Shown: positions 1-12,568, numbered from the stretch's first letter. The stretch is 64,000 bases of DNA from Thermovirga lienii DSM 17291 (GCA_000233775.1 CP003096.1:832501-896500), one strand, 5' to 3'. Program-made: numbers and translations. The notes: generated by a model from the sequence alone, not told the origin.

Positions 1-3394
<3,394 letters not shown>

Positions 3395-3448
3395 CTCTGT
3401 TACCTAAGGCATCATATATGCTGTCAGTGTGTTAAGTTTTGTAGAGGT

Positions 3449-3566
3449 TTCTGGTGGTCATAGCGGAGGGGAAACACCCGGATCCATGCCGAACCCGGCA
3501 GTTAAGCCCTCCAGCGCCGATGGTACTGCGATGGGTAATCGTGGGAGAGTAGGTCGCCGCCAGAAA
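3449..3566 (+). rRNA. rrf: 5S ribosomal RNA
   Basis: About 117 bases begin TTCTGGTGGTCATAGCGGAG and contain the conserved CACCCGGATCCATGCCGAAC and GGGAGAGTAGGTCGCCGCC. The terminal helix TTTCTGG/CCAGAAA extends outward as AGAGG/CCTCT, so the mature ends are approximate. It follows 23S by about 55 bases, giving the order 16S-23S-5S. The downstream run CTCTTTCT is pyrimidine-rich, but I see no clear intrinsic terminator. Confidence 0.96.
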
Positions 3567-3632
3567 CCTCTATCTCTTTCTACTCCTCATAAAACCCCAT
3601 AACTACTTCTCAATAAATAACCAATAATAAAA

Positions 3633-4421
3633 CTACTCAAAATCCAATCCTATGTGGTAGTTTACCGCCTTGAAGAACTCATCTATGTCTTGTTCTACGT
3701 GTAGCGTAGGTATGTTGCTGGGAAGATATGATTTATTGGTTTCTCCTTTGTTTACGATTATTATCTTACCCCTAGCAAGTCTTGGAAGTAGGGCAGCGGG
3801 AGTAACCACTAGCGAAGACCCTACTACAAAGAGCAGGTCGCATTCTTTTACAAGCTTTTGGCTTTCTTCAAGGTGTTTCACCATTTCACCGAAGAAGACG
3901 ATATCGGGTTTTATGATTCCGCCGCACCGGTCGCACCTGGGAACTTCCTGGGAAAAGACCAACTTCATGCTTTCCTCGTAATCCCAGGTTTTGTTGCAGT
4001 CAATGCAGAAGCTTTTCCATATGCCTCCGTGGATTTCCATGACGTTCTTGCTTCCTGCCATTTGGTGCAATGAATCGATATTTTGCGTTATTATTCCTTT
4101 CAACTTTCCATTTTTTTCCAGAGCAGCAAAGAATTTGTGAGCATATGTTGGCTTTATGTTCTTTAAGGTTTGGAGAAATTCGCGGTGGAACTTGTAAAAG
4201 AAACTAGGGTCCTCAAGAAAATAGTCTATATCGAATATTCTTTCGGGGTTTACACCTAGTTGCCTTCTATATATGCCGTTAGGGCCTCTAAAGTCTGGTA
4301 TCCCGGCGTTGGTTGACATGCCCGCGCCGCTTAGCAGGACTATGTTGTTTGCCTTCTTGATTTCATCGGCACATATTTGAGCTAAGTTACAGTTAGGGAT
4401 CTTTTCGAAACACCCCTCCAA
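3633..4421 (-). CDS. SIR2-family NAD-dependent protein deacylase (sirtuin)
   Basis: This 262-residue protein is predicted to remove acyl groups from lysines using NAD, releasing nicotinamide and O-acyl-ADP-ribose in the cytoplasm. The NAD-binding motif GAGMSTNAGIPDFRG is at residues 32-46, TQNIDSLHQMAG at 112-123, and the catalytic His 131 in HGG. Four zinc Cys are at 139, 142, 163 and 166, and GSSLVVTPA follows. I chose the TTG start at 4421 because AAAGGAGGTG sits seven bases upstream. The open frame continues to 4613, but that extension has no sirtuin similarity and overlaps the divergent permease promoter region. The gene lies convergent to the rRNA operon. The family is certain; the acyl preference and substrates are not visible. 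Confidence 0.93.
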   Translation of the reverse strand: MEGCFEKIPNCNLAQICADEIKKANNIVLLSGAGMSTNAGIPDFRGPNGIYRRQLGVNPERIFDIDYFLEDPSFFYKFHREFLQTLKNIKPTYAHKFFAALEKNGKLKGIITQNIDSLHQMAGSKNVMEIHGGIWKSFCIDCNKTWDYEESMKLVFSQEVPRCDRCGGIIKPDIVFFGEMVKHLEESQKLVKECDLLFVVGSSLVVTPAALLPRLARGKIIIVNKGETNKSYLPSNIPTLHVEQDIDEFFKAVNYHIGLDFE

Positions 4422-4560
4422 ATGAACCACCTCCTTTGGTGAACATAAAAAACTAGGCAACGGAAAAATTATACAAGAAAAAGCTATGCAACCGGTTACA
4501 CAACATGCTAAAATATGGTGGCTCTTATTGGGCATAAACATTAAGGAGGTGTTGGCAGAT

Positions 4561-5943
4561 ATGCCAGGAAGAAGGATAGTGTATGGAGTGGACGACAAGC
4601 CGCCTTTTCCCATAATGGTGTTGGCCGGCTTTCAGCATGTATTGACCCTTTTTGGAGCGACGACGCTAGTTCCTCTTATTTTTGGTCCCGCAATGGGCAT
4701 GACACCGGCGCAAATCGGCTTCTTCATATCTTGTGTTTATTTTGCCATGGGCGTGGCTACGTTGATACAGACTCATCCCAAGATTGGATCTGGATTACCT
4801 ATAGTGCAGGGGTCTAGTTTCAGCTTTATTCCTCCTATCATGACCATAATTGGTGCATACAAAGCTATGGGGCCCAATGTGGTTATGCAGTACATTGGCG
4901 GCGCCTTGGTGGCTGGGGGGCTCATGTTATCAATTATTGGTTATAGTCGTCTCGTGGGGGTAATAAGAAAGATAATAACGCCAGTTGTCATAGGACCGAC
5001 CATAATGGCTATAGGATTTTCCCTTGCTCCTGTAGCCATACAGTACAACGCAGCCAACTACTGGCCTGTATCCCTTTTAGTGGTCTTCTGTGTGTTCTTT
5101 TTCAGTCTTATCAGCAAGAACAAGTTCATCAATATTTTTGCCGTACTGTCCTCGATAGTCATAGCCTACTTGGTTTGCCTCCTTGGAAGCTTCAGTGGAT
5201 TCTTCCAGCCAGGCCATCCTGCCTTCGTAGACTTGAAAGAGGTCGTGCTGGCTCCGTGGTTTAGGTTTAAGTTGATAATGCCATGGGGCGTTCCCAAGTT
5301 CAGTTTCTTGGCTTTCGGGGCGATAATAGCTGGCTTTTTTGCGGTCATGATTGAGTCTATTGGAGATTACCACTCCTGCTCCTATGCGGCCGGCCTGGAT
5401 GATCCCGACTCGGATACTATAAGCAGAGGTATAGGAGCTGAGGGATTAAACTGTGCCTTAGCTGGTATCTTTGGCGCAGTAGGAACCACCTCCTACACTG
5501 AAAACATAGGGCTTATAGGTTTGACTGGTGTGGCGTCGAGATGGGTCGTAAGGACTGGTGCAGTGCTCTTGATAATCATGAGCATGATCGGGAAATTGGG
5601 CGCCCTGATAGCCACAATCCCTAGCCCAGTTATCGGTGGAGCATATATTGCCCTCTTTGGAATAATAGGAGCTTTGGGAATACAGGTTCTGATGAGGGCT
5701 GATATGGGAAGTCAACGAAACGTCCTTATAGTCGGTTTTGCATTTTTAATGGCCCTTGGGCTACCAGGTTGGGTGGAGGGACAGCAGGAGGCCTTTTTCG
5801 CTTATGGTATCCCAGGACAGGTCTTGTGGGCCATACTCAAGACCCCAATGGCTGTTGCCGGTATAAGTGCAGCCTTTTGGGACACCTTAGTTCCCGGGAC
5901 TCAGGAAGAAAGAGGTTTAGTTAGCAGAAAGAAACAGAATTAA
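4561..5943 (+). CDS. NCS2-family uracil/xanthine permease
   Basis: This 460-residue, very hydrophobic inner-membrane protein is a nucleobase:cation symporter of the NCS2 (SLC23) family, expected to import uracil or a purine base. Family motifs include QGSSFSFIPP at about residues 83-92, the conserved acidic segment MIESIGDYHS, and GTTSYTENIGLIGLTGVASR, all involved in substrate binding in characterised members. About 12-14 membrane spans are evident. The ATG at 4561 is set by TAAGGAGGT ten bases upstream. The gene is transcribed divergently from the sirtuin and closed by a strong terminator. No purine or pyrimidine enzymes are adjacent, so uracil versus xanthine cannot be decided. I saw no purine riboswitch in the 139-base upstream gap. 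Confidence 0.92.
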   Translation: MPGRRIVYGVDDKPPFPIMVLAGFQHVLTLFGATTLVPLIFGPAMGMTPAQIGFFISCVYFAMGVATLIQTHPKIGSGLPIVQGSSFSFIPPIMTIIGAYKAMGPNVVMQYIGGALVAGGLMLSIIGYSRLVGVIRKIITPVVIGPTIMAIGFSLAPVAIQYNAANYWPVSLLVVFCVFFFSLISKNKFINIFAVLSSIVIAYLVCLLGSFSGFFQPGHPAFVDLKEVVLAPWFRFKLIMPWGVPKFSFLAFGAIIAGFFAVMIESIGDYHSCSYAAGLDDPDSDTISRGIGAEGLNCALAGIFGAVGTTSYTENIGLIGLTGVASRWVVRTGAVLLIIMSMIGKLGALIATIPSPVIGGAYIALFGIIGALGIQVLMRADMGSQRNVLIVGFAFLMALGLPGWVEGQQEAFFAYGIPGQVLWAILKTPMAVAGISAAFWDTLVPGTQEERGLVSRKKQN

Positions 5944-5973
5944 ACTAGATAGTTGGCTAAAGTCAGGATGTTT

Positions 5974-6005
5974 AGCCCAGAGGGAATATCCCTCTGGGCT
6001 TTTTA
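5974..6005 (+). terminator. Intrinsic terminator after the NCS2 permease
   Basis: A perfect 11-bp stem, AGCCCAGAGGG (5974-5984) with CCCTCTGGGCT (5990-6000), has a five-base loop AATAT and is followed directly by TTTTTA. It ends the permease transcript. Confidence 0.92.
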
Positions 6006-6081
6006 GTGGACTCCAATAGGTGATACAATAACCTCAATAGCATGGAAATTAAATACTACTACCTGCAGAGGAGGTAAAGGA

Positions 6082-6618
6082 ATGAGTGGAGATGGGATAG
6101 ATAAGAGGGCGCTTTTTTTGATCTCTTATGGGTTATACGTAGTATCCTCGCGAATGGGAGACAAGTTAAACGGCCAAGTGGCAAATGCTGTTATGCAGGT
6201 CACATCTGACCCGATGGTATTGGCATGCTGTTTACACAAAGAAAATTTGACGACCCAGTGCATAAAGGATAGTAGACTTTTTACTATTTCTGTACTAGAG
6301 GAAGATACTCCAATGACTTTCATAGGAAACTTCGGATTCAAGTCGGGTAGGGATATAGAAAAGTTCAGCTCCTGTGCCTGTGAGTTTACATCAAGAGAGG
6401 TTCCGTATTCACCTGATTATTCATTGGCTGTCATAGAGGCTGAGGTGATCGATGTAAAAGAAGTCTTTACCCATGTGCTCTTTTTGGGTGAGGTGAAATA
6501 CGCGAAGGTTTTGAAGGAAGGTAAACCTATGACTTATTCCTATTACCACGAAATAAAGAAAGGCAAGTCACCCAAGCACGCTCCAACCTTTGGGCTGGAT
6601 ACAGGTAAGGTCCGATAA
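6082..6618 (+). CDS. Flavin reductase-like (FMN-binding split barrel) protein
   Basis: This 178-residue protein resembles the flavin reductase domain that in many anaerobes is joined to rubredoxin (high-molecular-weight rubredoxin or NAD(P)H:flavin oxidoreductases). The N-terminal stretch GLYVVSSRMGDKLNGQVANA is the typical flavin-binding start, followed by an SDPMVLACCLHKENLT segment. It probably binds FMN and passes electrons in the cytoplasm, for example to a diiron flavoprotein in oxygen defence; that role is inferred from the family. No rubredoxin CxxCG knuckles are present, so it is the stand-alone form. The ATG at 6082 follows GAGGAGGTAAAGG. The next gene begins just after its stop. 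Confidence 0.82.
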   Translation: MSGDGIDKRALFLISYGLYVVSSRMGDKLNGQVANAVMQVTSDPMVLACCLHKENLTTQCIKDSRLFTISVLEEDTPMTFIGNFGFKSGRDIEKFSSCACEFTSREVPYSPDYSLAVIEAEVIDVKEVFTHVLFLGEVKYAKVLKEGKPMTYSYYHEIKKGKSPKHAPTFGLDTGKVR

Positions 6619-6634
6619 ATTTAAAAATATTGAG

Positions 6635-7468
6635 ATGTTTTCGTTTGGTGAGATTCCCCAGCATGCTGAATTAAGGGCATTGTTCGAGGACTTATACCTA
6701 CGCTACAACAGACGTGAATTTGTCCACCCTGACCCAGTGGAGCTTCTTTATTGTTATCAGGAAACAGGAGATAGGGAGGTTGCCGCCCTTTTGGCCGCGG
6801 CCCTTGCCTACGGAAGGGCATCCCAGATTGTAAAAAAAGCATCTCAAGTGCTTGAGGTAATGGGAGCTAGCCCTAAGGGTTTTGTCCTTTCCCATTCCTT
6901 GAAAGAGCTCCAGAAAGTTTTCAAGGATTTCAAGCACCGTTTTACAGATGGCAAGAGCGTTGCAGGTCTCTTTTATGGCATAAGGGGTGTGCTTCTCGAA
7001 TATGGTTCGTTGGAAATGTGCGCTGAATGTTATGTAAATGAAGGACACCTGAAAGCCAAAGAAGCGATAACTGGATTATTTGAAAGCCTGCTTCGCCACG
7101 GCATGCCGAGCTCAGTTCTGCCGGATCCGAGAAAGCCCTCCGCATGTAAGAGGTTGTACTTGTTTTTAAAGTGGATGATTCGTAAAGATTCCATAGATCC
7201 AGGAGGATGGAGCGCTTTGAAGCCAAGTGAGCTAATATACCCTTTAGATACCCATATCTTTTCTATTGCTAGAGCCTTGGGAGCTACAGACAGGAAAAGC
7301 GCCGATTTCAAAGCGGCTTTGGACGTGACGGAGTTTTTCAGAAGGATAAATCCTCTTGATCCGCTGAAATATGATTTTGTGCTGACGCGCTTTGGAATAA
7401 GGCCAGATTTAAATAAAAAAGAGTTTCTTGAAATCTGTTGTGGAAATAGAATGAAAAAGGGACATTAG
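6635..7468 (+). CDS. TIGR02757/DUF2400 family protein, function unknown
   Basis: This 277-residue protein has the signature of the DUF2400 (TIGR02757) family. It shows FVHPDPVELLY near the N-terminus, then a D-R-E-V-A-A-L-L-A-A-A-L-A-Y-G-R segment, and later LIYPLDTHIFSIARALG and LDPLKYDFVLTRFGI. The family is widespread in anaerobes and has no proven function; part of the fold recalls helix-hairpin-helix DNA glycosylases, but that is only a weak hint. The start is uncertain. ATG 6635 is favoured here although its ribosome binding site is weak; the frame is open back to a TTG at 6590, overlapping the flavin reductase gene. Confidence 0.75.
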   Translation: MFSFGEIPQHAELRALFEDLYLRYNRREFVHPDPVELLYCYQETGDREVAALLAAALAYGRASQIVKKASQVLEVMGASPKGFVLSHSLKELQKVFKDFKHRFTDGKSVAGLFYGIRGVLLEYGSLEMCAECYVNEGHLKAKEAITGLFESLLRHGMPSSVLPDPRKPSACKRLYLFLKWMIRKDSIDPGGWSALKPSELIYPLDTHIFSIARALGATDRKSADFKAALDVTEFFRRINPLDPLKYDFVLTRFGIRPDLNKKEFLEICCGNRMKKGH

Positions 7469-7540
7469 GCTATAATAACCCAATAGCCTAAACAGTTAAG
7501 CAGGTTTCTCGAACTAGATGGTTGGGGGGATACGCATATA

Positions 7541-8209
7541 ATGGGGATTTTGCCTTACTGGGATAGAAATGTGGACTTGGAAATAGATTCTTGGGTTCCT
7601 TATAGACTGGATTTTTCTCCTATATCGATCAATTCCATGTACAGCGAACAGTTGGGGCGGATAGCCACGATGGCTTTGGCCTTGGATAGCGAGCTTTTAT
7701 GTGTGGATGGCCTAACCACTGGGCAGGCTGGAGCCTTGTTCAGGCAGAATATATTTGATCCGGAAAGAAAACTTAGGCACGTTGGATGGTTTTCCATGGT
7801 TTTTGGTTACTCCAAGGCCATGGAAAAGTTGATTGGTTTTTTTACTAGTGTGTTTCCAGGTATAACGGCAGGATTGGCTCTTTGCGGTATTTGGGACCGC
7901 AACATGCTTGTTGATGAGCTAAAGACCATTGTGATGGTAAGCGACAAGATAATATTCAATGAATTTGGGTGCCTTGAGGCCCTTGAGGAGTTAATGAGAA
8001 AGGCTGGGAACGAGAAGAGCAGCAGAGGCTTTTTCGCCGAAAAGTTTGGATATAGACGTTTTGGTATCCCCTTTGAAACAGATAATGTAATTCATTTAGC
8101 CATCTCAGATGCCTTATACAATTTCGAGCTGGAGGAGACTAGGGAAATATTAGGTCCGGCACCTGAGGTTCCTTTCCCCAAGAGAAATATAGAGGAGTTA
8201 TTGCGATGA
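7541..8209 (+). CDS. Protein of unknown function, 222 residues
   Basis: I do not recognise this family. The protein is soluble with mixed hydrophobicity; it has no signal peptide and no clear membrane span. The middle contains VCxDGLTTGQAGALF-like and FTSVFPGITAGLALCG-like segments rich in Gly and Ala, followed by an acidic C-terminal part. ATG 7541 follows a run of six G about 12 bases upstream. Its stop overlaps the start of mntP by four bases (ATGA), so the two are translationally coupled. Upstream, a small hairpin at 7466-7490 (TAGGCTAT/ATAGCCTA) overlaps the stop codon of the DUF2400 gene. Coupling to a manganese exporter gives no firm hint of function. Confidence 0.75.
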   Translation: MGILPYWDRNVDLEIDSWVPYRLDFSPISINSMYSEQLGRIATMALALDSELLCVDGLTTGQAGALFRQNIFDPERKLRHVGWFSMVFGYSKAMEKLIGFFTSVFPGITAGLALCGIWDRNMLVDELKTIVMVSDKIIFNEFGCLEALEELMRKAGNEKSSRGFFAEKFGYRRFGIPFETDNVIHLAISDALYNFELEETREILGPAPEVPFPKRNIEELLR

Positions 8210-8772
8210 ATCTCGGAGTAACTTTAGCTTTGGCTTTTGGCCTGTCCATGGACGCCTTTGCCGTTTCCCTCGGTTATGCTCTGGCATCCATAAGATTAAG
8301 GTCTTCTGACATGTTAAAGTTGGCAGCAAGCTTTGGACTATTTCAGGCTGGTATGCCCCTTGCAGGGTGGCTTTTGGCAGATAGGTTCGTGAACATAATA
8401 AAAGCTTGGGACCATTGGGTTGCTTTTTTCCTGTTATTCGCTATAGGTCTGCACATGATCTATTCGGGCTTCCATGGAGATGGAACCTTACCCCAAAAGA
8501 CAGATCGGCTGAGTACCACCACGGTACTTGTGCTTTCGATAGGTACAAGTATCGATGCTTTTGCTGCAGGGATAAGCTTTATTGGCATAGAAGATATTCC
8601 CATAGGCAATACGGTAGCTGTGATAGGTGTAGTGACGTTTATTTTCTCTACTGTTGCGATGATCTTCGGGAAGAGGTTAGGCAAAAGTTTAAGTTCTAAG
8701 GCTACCTTGCTAGGTGGGGTTGTTCTCATAGGCGTTGGAGTTAAGATCCTTTTGGAACATATTTTGAAGTAA
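8206..8772 (+). CDS. mntP: Manganese efflux pump MntP
   Basis: This 188-residue inner-membrane protein is expected to export Mn2+. It has the internal duplication of the MntP family: LSMDAFAVSLG at about residues 14-24 in the first half and TSIDAFAAGISF in the second, each with the conserved Asp in a membrane helix. About six spans are predicted, which matches the family, as does the length. The start overlaps the preceding unknown gene by four bases. No yybP-ykoY riboswitch lies directly upstream, because the gene is inside an operon. Confidence 0.93.
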   Translation: MNLGVTLALAFGLSMDAFAVSLGYALASIRLRSSDMLKLAASFGLFQAGMPLAGWLLADRFVNIIKAWDHWVAFFLLFAIGLHMIYSGFHGDGTLPQKTDRLSTTTVLVLSIGTSIDAFAAGISFIGIEDIPIGNTVAVIGVVTFIFSTVAMIFGKRLGKSLSSKATLLGGVVLIGVGVKILLEHILK

Positions 8773-8793
8773 TATCTGGAGGGTTTGGTTCAT

Positions 8794-9246
8794 ATGAATA
8801 GACCCGATTGGGATGTATATTTCATGTCTATAGCGGAAGTCGTGGCCACGAGAAGTACTTGCATAAGAAGACAGGTGGGTGCGGTAATAGTGAAAAACAA
8901 GCAGATAATAAGCACTGGCTATAATGGTGCACCAAAAGGTATCCCTCACTGTTTTGAAACTGGCTGCTTGAGGGAAGAGCTGGGTGTACCTGCGGGGGAA
9001 AGACACGAGATATGCAGAGGATCTCACGCAGAGATAAATGCAATTGTCCAGGCTGCGTCGGTGGGATCGTCGACTGAAGGGGCTGTGATATATTGTACCC
9101 ATGAGCCCTGTTCTTTTTGCACAAAAGCGATAATAAATGCAGGCATAAAAAAAATTATATACAAAGAAAGTTACCCCGATGCCCTGTCTAGAAAATTGCT
9201 CTCGGAAGCGGGCATAAAAGTAGAAAGACTTATCTTGGAAAGGTGA
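8794..9246 (+). CDS. Deoxycytidylate (dCMP) deaminase, ComEB type
   Basis: This enzyme of about 150 residues is predicted to deaminate dCMP to dUMP, feeding thymidylate synthesis. Zinc-site motifs are complete: HAEINAI with the catalytic His and Glu, and [16 protein letters not shown] with the PCxxC pair. The N-terminal [20 protein letters not shown] and [12 protein letters not shown] are typical of the ComEB/dCMP deaminase family. ATG 8794 is chosen because GGAGGG ends ten bases upstream; an in-frame TTG at 8785 is too close to that site. It is followed at once by the AAA+/TPR gene. Confidence 0.92.
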   Translation: MNRPDWDVYFMSIAEVVATRSTCIRRQVGAVIVKNKQIISTGYNGAPKGIPHCFETGCLREELGVPAGERHEICRGSHAEINAIVQAASVGSSTEGAVIYCTHEPCSFCTKAIINAGIKKIIYKESYPDALSRKLLSEAGIKVERLILER

Positions 9247-9272
9247 AGTTTTGGAAAGGGGGAACTCCTGGG

Positions 9273-11930
9273 ATGCCTATAGAATTAAAAAAAGGTGGGG
9301 ACAGAAGAGGAGGTATAGAGGACCTTGAACAGCTTGTGGGGCTGCAATCGATAAAAAGAGAGCTTCGCAAGATAGAGTCTATGCTTTGGCTCAATAAGCA
9401 CAGAAAACAGAAAGATCTCGGAGAGTTGAGTTTGCAGTCCTTTCACTTCGTGTTTAAAGGTAGCCCAGGTACAGGAAAGACTACCGTCGCTCGCCTTATT
9501 GGACAAATATTCCGCAAGTATGGTTTGTTGCGCTCTGGAGATGTGGTAGAAGTGGATAGGGCCAAATTAGTGGGGCCCACGCCGGGAGAGACCGAGGTAA
9601 AGGTCCTGAGAACGGTTCGCTCCGCTTTGGATGGAGTGCTGTTCGTGGATGAAGCATACGCATTATCGGGAGGGGGAGACACATCTGATCCTGGCTGGAG
9701 AGCATTAGAGGTTCTTTTAAAGGCCATGGAGGATTACCGCGATTGTCTTGTGGTTATATTTGCAGGTTACACCCATGAAATGGATAGGCTTTTCGATTCT
9801 TTCACAGGGTTAAAAAGCAGGTTCCCCTTCCATTTGGAGTTTGAGAATTATACCCCCTTGGAATTAGTGGAGATAGCTAACTTTATGGCCTCCAGGGAGA
9901 ACCTTGAGATCTCGGAACAAGCGTCTTTGGCCATTATGAACATGATGAAAAAACGCGTTAAGGAAAAAGATTTCTCCAATGCCCGGGAGATACGCAACCT
10001 GATCGATCACGCCAAGACCAAGATGTCGTCGAGGTTACGCAACAAACGAAAAGTAACCTCCTGGGATCTCAAAACCATAACCATTTTGGACCTGGATGAT
10101 CCTTATGGAGAAACATCTTTCTTGGTGGAGAATATAGAGCTAGCAAAAAAAGAGATGTATGCAGATCCCTTAAACAAGGAGCTTAGGTTTAAGTTGGCTC
10201 AACGTTATGAGGATGCAGGGCTGTGGTCTGATGTGGTTGCCACATTGGAACCGGTGGCAAAGGAACTATCTCCTCCTGCTAGGGCCCTCTTGGGTATGGC
10301 TCTTTCGAAGATGGGACAACATAAGGAAGCCCTGGAATATCTAGACGGCGAAAACCTAACTCCGCAGCATGAGTTTCATAAGGGTATTTCGGCCTTATGG
10401 GAAGGAAAGAGAAAAGAAGCTATAGAGCTCTTGAAGGATGCTTCAGAAAAGACAGGAGAATACCCAGAGTTTTATTTGGCCCTATCTTTTGCTTACTTTT
10501 TAGAAGGCCAATGGGGAGAATCTTTCAAAGCTTTTCGTGAGGGGCTTGCGCTAATTAAAAAGCGGGAGGGCATTTTGCCGCCAGAGTCTTTGAGAAGTTT
10601 GCCCTACAAGGATCTGAAAGATGAGCAGGTAAGACAAGCTTTGGAAAGGGCTGTACTCAAGGACTTTAACAATCCAGATGAAGCCTTAATTTCTTTTGCC
10701 GAAGCACTATTATTGAGTACGTCGCGCGGATCTGTGCCAGATGTAATTGAAGAAGCTTTGAGGACCGCTCTCTCCAACATGCCTGATGATCCCAGACCCC
10801 ACAGGGGATTGGCCCATTACTACAAGCATAAGGGAGAAATTATGAAGGCCATAGTTTCTTTGGAGGTTGCCCTCGAATTGGAGCCAAGGAACATAGAAGA
10901 CTGGAAGCTTCTTGCGGAACTTTATTTTGCTGCGGGTCAAAAAGAAAAAGCCGAGGAAGTCCTCCATGATGTGGTGTATGAACAAGTTGGTGCAGGTGCT
11001 CTAGCCTTGGATCTGGCGAAGGCGGAAGAACAAAAGGGTAACAAGGAAGAAGCAGAAAGGCTATATGAGAAAGCTTGGCGACAGGAGTTGTCCCAGGAAG
11101 AAAAAACGTTTTGTGCCGATCGTTTAGGGCAGATGAAAGCGGTCAAGGGTAATTTCTCTGAGGCCATGAGGTATCTAGAGCAAGTAGAGATATCGGAATT
11201 ATCTCCTGAAGGCCAATTTTGGTATGCCAGGGCTCTTATAGAGGCCAGGATGTGGTCGAAGGCGGAGGCCGTATTGAGGGGAATTGGACCTTTGCCGGAA
11301 GAGCTTAGTTCTCCTTATCTTTATTGGAAGATAAGGACACTTGTTGCGGTTAAGGATCTATATGAAGCGAGGAGCGTAGTGGTTAACGAAGGTGCTCCTC
11401 CATGGTTGAGACTTGCCTCTTTAATGGCAAGAGTTGTATCAGGAGACAAGTCTGTTGCCCCTTCCCTCAAAAGTTTCGATTCGAGCGAATTAGGCATGGA
11501 TGGTTTAGGCCTTTTGTGCGTCGGCTTGGCAGGAATAGGAGAATGGGAAGGTCTTTATAGATGTGCCCAGAAGGCCCAACAGGCTCAACATGGCCCTGTT
11601 TTGTGGGAGCTTCAAGACGGCAAATTGAAAGAAGAGCTGGAATACTTGGCGGGCATTGCCGCGGCCCATATGAAAAGATGGGAAACGGCCTTGGAACACT
11701 TCAAAAGGAGCCATACTGTACTCCTTCACCCAGTGACCTTGTATGCCATGGCTGTTTCGATGATCGCTCTTGGGCGAGTAAATGAAGCCAAGAGGTTGTC
11801 ATTTCAACTTAATGCTGCCCCGACACTGAAGAAAAAGGTAGATGACTTGGTAAAGCAGAACACGGGCCTTAGAAAGCTGATAGCAGAACCTATAAGTGCT
11901 GAGGTCCTAGACGCTTTTGCTTTCATATGA
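9273..11930 (+). CDS. AAA+ ATPase (CbxX/CfxQ-like) fused to a long TPR region
   Basis: This protein of about 885 residues has an N-terminal AAA+ domain of the CbxX/CfxQ/SpoVK type. Walker A GSPGTGKT is at about residues 63-70, Walker B VLFVDEA at about 122-128, and an arginine-finger region LKSRFPFHLEFENYTPLE follows. From about residue 290 to the end the sequence is helical with tetratricopeptide-like repeats, for example ALLGMALSKMGQHKEALEYL and RPHRGLAHYYKHKGEIMKAI. The fusion suggests a remodelling ATPase that binds partners through the TPR array; no target is visible. ATG 9273 follows AAGGGGGAACTCCTGGG. A GTG at 9243 overlapping the deaminase stop is the alternative start. The next gene, an HD-domain protein, overlaps its end closely. 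Confidence 0.85.
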   Translation: MPIELKKGGDRRGGIEDLEQLVGLQSIKRELRKIESMLWLNKHRKQKDLGELSLQSFHFVFKGSPGTGKTTVARLIGQIFRKYGLLRSGDVVEVDRAKLVGPTPGETEVKVLRTVRSALDGVLFVDEAYALSGGGDTSDPGWRALEVLLKAMEDYRDCLVVIFAGYTHEMDRLFDSFTGLKSRFPFHLEFENYTPLELVEIANFMASRENLEISEQASLAIMNMMKKRVKEKDFSNAREIRNLIDHAKTKMSSRLRNKRKVTSWDLKTITILDLDDPYGETSFLVENIELAKKEMYADPLNKELRFKLAQRYEDAGLWSDVVATLEPVAKELSPPARALLGMALSKMGQHKEALEYLDGENLTPQHEFHKGISALWEGKRKEAIELLKDASEKTGEYPEFYLALSFAYFLEGQWGESFKAFREGLALIKKREGILPPESLRSLPYKDLKDEQVRQALERAVLKDFNNPDEALISFAEALLLSTSRGSVPDVIEEALRTALSNMPDDPRPHRGLAHYYKHKGEIMKAIVSLEVALELEPRNIEDWKLLAELYFAAGQKEKAEEVLHDVVYEQVGAGALALDLAKAEEQKGNKEEAERLYEKAWRQELSQEEKTFCADRLGQMKAVKGNFSEAMRYLEQVEISELSPEGQFWYARALIEARMWSKAEAVLRGIGPLPEELSSPYLYWKIRTLVAVKDLYEARSVVVNEGAPPWLRLASLMARVVSGDKSVAPSLKSFDSSELGMDGLGLLCVGLAGIGEWEGLYRCAQKAQQAQHGPVLWELQDGKLKEELEYLAGIAAAHMKRWETALEHFKRSHTVLLHPVTLYAMAVSMIALGRVNEAKRLSFQLNAAPTLKKKVDDLVKQNTGLRKLIAEPISAEVLDAFAFI

Positions 11931-11968
11931 TGGGAATATTATTAACAATGGATAAGGAGGAGAGTTTT

Positions 11969-12541
11969 ATGATGAGTCGTGATGAGGCACTGGCGCTATT
12001 GGAACAATATAATAAGGAGCAAAGCCATATCAAGCATGCCTTGGCTGTAGAGGCGGCCATGAGATATTTTGCGGAAAAAGAAGGTGAAGATGGGGATTTA
12101 TGGGGTATAACTGGGCTGTTGCATGACATAGATTGGGAGTTGACCCAAGAAACTCCTGAGAAACACACTCATGTAGGGGCCTCTATTTTGGAGGAAAAAG
12201 GGTTCCCTCCTGAGGTGGTGAGGGCTGTTTTGTCTCATGGTTGGGGAATATGCTCCGACGTGGAGCCTCAAAGCTTAATGGAAAAATACCTTTATGCAGT
12301 GGACGAGCTGACGGGATTCATTACGGCTGTTGCCCTGGTTAGACCAGGGAAGTCTCTACAGGATTTAACGGTCAAGTCAGTTAAGAAGAAATGGAAGGAC
12401 AAGGCCTTTGCCAGAGGAGTTGATAGAGAGGTAATTGCCAAGGGAGCCGAAATCCTAGGAAGGCCCCTGGAGGAGCTCATAGGTGAAGTGATAGAAGCCC
12501 TTAAGCCTATCGAGAAGGAAATAGGGTTAGGAGAAAATTAA
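11969..12541 (+). CDS. HD-domain (HDIG-type) phosphohydrolase
   Basis: This 190-residue protein carries an HD metal-binding domain. HIKHALAVEA supplies the first His, GLLHDIDWEL the HD pair, and AVLSHGW and YAVDELTGFI later ligands. Such proteins hydrolyse phosphate esters, often nucleotides, and the substrate cannot be told from sequence. ATG 11969 is preceded by AAGGAGGAGAG at a good distance, so I prefer it to the ATG at 11927, which overlaps the AAA+/TPR stop. It is probably the last gene of the operon that starts upstream, since a terminator-like hairpin follows. Confidence 0.85.
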   Translation: MMSRDEALALLEQYNKEQSHIKHALAVEAAMRYFAEKEGEDGDLWGITGLLHDIDWELTQETPEKHTHVGASILEEKGFPPEVVRAVLSHGWGICSDVEPQSLMEKYLYAVDELTGFITAVALVRPGKSLQDLTVKSVKKKWKDKAFARGVDREVIAKGAEILGRPLEELIGEVIEALKPIEKEIGLGEN

Positions 12542-12568
12542 AACTGAAACACAAAAGAGCCTGGAAGC

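Noticed and set aside
4422-4560. A purine-type riboswitch before the NCS2 permease
   Set aside because: I could not find the conserved purine riboswitch core or a terminator hairpin in this 139-base gap.
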